Assembly (NCBI GenBank): GCA_964512305.1
Contig: CAZEIW010000033.1
Coordinates: forward strand, 1-16,671
Direction of reading: 5' to 3'
Length of the DNA: 16,671 nucleotides
Origin: CAZEIW01 sp964512305
GTDB lineage: Bacteria > Pseudomonadota > Gammaproteobacteria > Burkholderiales > Burkholderiaceae_F
Numbering within the stretch: the stretch's first letter is position 1; every line of letters starts with the position of its first letter. A model generated the notes under the pieces. It made no database searches and was not told the origin of the DNA. It saw only the letters and a program-made list of their open reading frames with translations. The position numbers were made by a program, and so were the translations under genes. Shown one piece after another: positions 15,895 through 16,671 of this stretch.

Positions 15895-16277
15895 CATTTC
15901 CATCCGAGCACCAGGTCGTAAAGCCCCCATTCGATCGTCTTGTCGACCAGGAACAGGAACAGCGCCATGACTGCGACGAAAGCGAACACCACCCCCGTCG
16001 TATTGATGGTCTCCTTGCGCGTGGGCCAGGTCACGAGCTTCGCCTCGTCCCACGATTCCTGCGCGAACGCGATGAAGCGCTTGCCCGGCTGCGAGAACCA
16101 TGCGATCCCAAGCCCGATCGCCAGGCCGCCGACCAGGATCGCGAAGCGCACGAACAGCGGCTGGTCGGACCAGAAGCTGAATCCGATCACGCCGGCGAGC
16201 GCGACCAGCGATGCAACGCCGACCAGGATCTGGTCGGTACGGCTGGTAATCGTCTGAACCTCGGTCTTGTTCAACAT
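15894..16277 (-). CDS. secE: Protein translocase subunit SecE
   Basis: SecE stabilises SecY in the inner-membrane SecYEG channel. The frame gives 127 aa, the same length as the three-helix E. coli type. Hydrophobic segments are at about 17-35, 42-61 and 94-112. The conserved amphipathic cytoplasmic region ESWDEAKLVTWPTRKET lies at 74-90, just before the third helix, which is the essential part of the family. The ATG at 16277 has only a weak ribosome binding site. The stop overlaps the nusG start. The gene follows tRNA-Trp after 31 nt, the arrangement common in betaproteobacteria. Confidence 0.97.
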   Translation of the reverse strand: MLNKTEVQTITSRTDQILVGVASLVALAGVIGFSFWSDQPLFVRFAILVGGLAIGLGIAWFSQPGKRFIAFAQESWDEAKLVTWPTRKETINTTGVVFAFVAVMALFLFLVDKTIEWGLYDLVLGWK

Positions 16278-16308
16278 CCGGGTCGTCCCGCACTCGTTTG
16301 CGGAGGAT

Positions 16309-16384
16309 TGGCAGGGGCAGAGGGAATCGAACCCCCAACCTTCGGTTTTGGAGACCGACGCTCTGCCAGTTGAGCTATACCCCT
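16309..16384 (-). tRNA. trpT: tRNA-Trp (anticodon CCA)
   Basis: The 76-nt gene includes an encoded CCA end (16311-16309) and discriminator G. Acceptor arm AGGGGUA pairs with UGCCCCU. The D arm reads AGCUCAACUGGCAGAGC. The anticodon stem UCGGU/ACCGA encloses CUCCAAA, with anticodon CCA at 16349-16351. The T arm has GGGGGUUCGAUUCCCUC. It lies between tuf and secE, as in other betaproteobacteria, and is probably transcribed with them, since I see no convincing separate promoter upstream. Confidence 0.97.
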
Positions 16385-16443
16385 AGCGCTGGTTTGCAGT
16401 TCGTTCAAGCTTGCAGCTTCGAAAACAGCCTTGCCCTTTGGCA

Positions 16444-16500
16444 GAAAGGCGGAGGATCGGCTACGAGGGGGCTGGGCAGCCCCCTCGCGCTCCCCCAGCC
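16444..16500 (-). repeat. 3' spacer element behind tuf (copy 1 of the tuf/rplL repeat)
   Basis: CGAGGGGGCT (16464-16473) pairs perfectly with AGCCCCCTCG (16478-16487) around a 4-nt loop, GCCC in the sense RNA. In the transcript it is followed by GCCGATCCTCCGCCTTTC. The same tail, with one extra base, follows a related hairpin behind rplL (12531-12592). It starts 20 nt after the tuf stop. It may act as a 3'-end hairpin between tuf and tRNA-Trp, but no U-tract is present. Confidence 0.7.
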
Positions 16501-16520
16501 AATGTCAAAGATGGCATTCA

Positions 16521-16671
16521 CTACTCGACCACCTTGGCGACGACGCCGGCGCCGACGGTCTTGCCGCCCTCGCGGATGGCGAAGCGCAGCCCCTGGTCCA
16601 TCGCGATCGGCGCGATCAGCGTCACCACCATCTTGATGTTGTCGCCCGGCATCACCATCTCCGTGCCCTCG
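16521..16671 (-). CDS. tuf: Elongation factor Tu, C-terminal 49 codons plus stop (partial, first tuf copy)
   Basis: The visible part reads EGTEMVMPGDNIKMVVTLIA and ends REGGKTVGAGVVAKVVE before a TAG stop at 16523-16521. This is the end of the third beta-barrel domain of EF-Tu, which helps bind aminoacyl-tRNA. The 5' part is beyond the right edge. Position before tRNA-Trp and secE makes it the tufB-type copy, whereas the copy at 1-150 is the tufA-type copy behind fusA. Confidence 0.97.
   Translation of the reverse strand, partial: EGTEMVMPGDNIKMVVTLIAPIAMDQGLRFAIREGGKTVGAGVVAKVVE

Noticed and set aside
15897..16338. Upstream extension of nusG through secE
   Set aside because: The secE reading frame here is clearly the coding one; the extension has no NusG similarity.
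16503..16508. TTGACA on the minus strand just behind tuf as a -35 box for tRNA-Trp
   Set aside because: No -10-like sequence occurs 16-19 nt downstream; that stretch is the GC-rich repeat element.

Overview
The window is a conserved housekeeping locus of a high-GC betaproteobacterium. Gene order and the N-terminal sequences of RpoC, S7, L10 and EF-Tu point to the Burkholderiales or near relatives. I would not name a genus from this sequence. Every gene reads on the minus strand, so the biological order runs from high to low coordinates.

The layout in transcription order is: 3' end of one tuf copy (16521-16671); tRNA-Trp(CCA); secE; nusG; rplK; rplA; rplJ; rplL; rpoB; rpoC; then, behind a clear promoter, rpsL, rpsG and fusA; and the first 50 codons of a second tuf copy (1-150). 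This is the classical tufB-secE-nusG / L11-L10-beta / str chain fused into one 16.7 kb run. Together the genes supply protein export (SecE), transcription (beta, beta', NusG), the ribosomal stalk and decoding centre (L11, L1, L10, L7/L12, S12, S7) and elongation factors (EF-G, EF-Tu). All coding regions look full length and intact. The rifampicin region of RpoB and the streptomycin residues of S12 are of wild-type, sensitive form.

The less ordinary content is in the spacers. Four spacers carry what look like dispersed repeats: a pair of inverted REP-like units with compensatory stem changes (rpoC-rpsL); an element present behind both tuf and rplL; an element in both the rpoB-rpoC and nusG-rplK spacers; and a CCCCTCTCCC-type palindrome (rplA-rplJ). 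GC-rich hairpins without a U-tract follow almost every stop codon. Candidate regulatory RNAs are an L10 leader before rplJ, a leader hairpin before rplK, a hairpin between rpsL and rpsG in the position of the S7 site, a 14-bp hairpin between rplL and rpoB (attenuator or RNase III position), and a boxA-like motif in the rpsL leader.

I found no new multi-gene system, mobile element gene, CRISPR array or foreign gene here. The long open frames on the plus strand are antisense shadows of the real genes, produced by high GC content.
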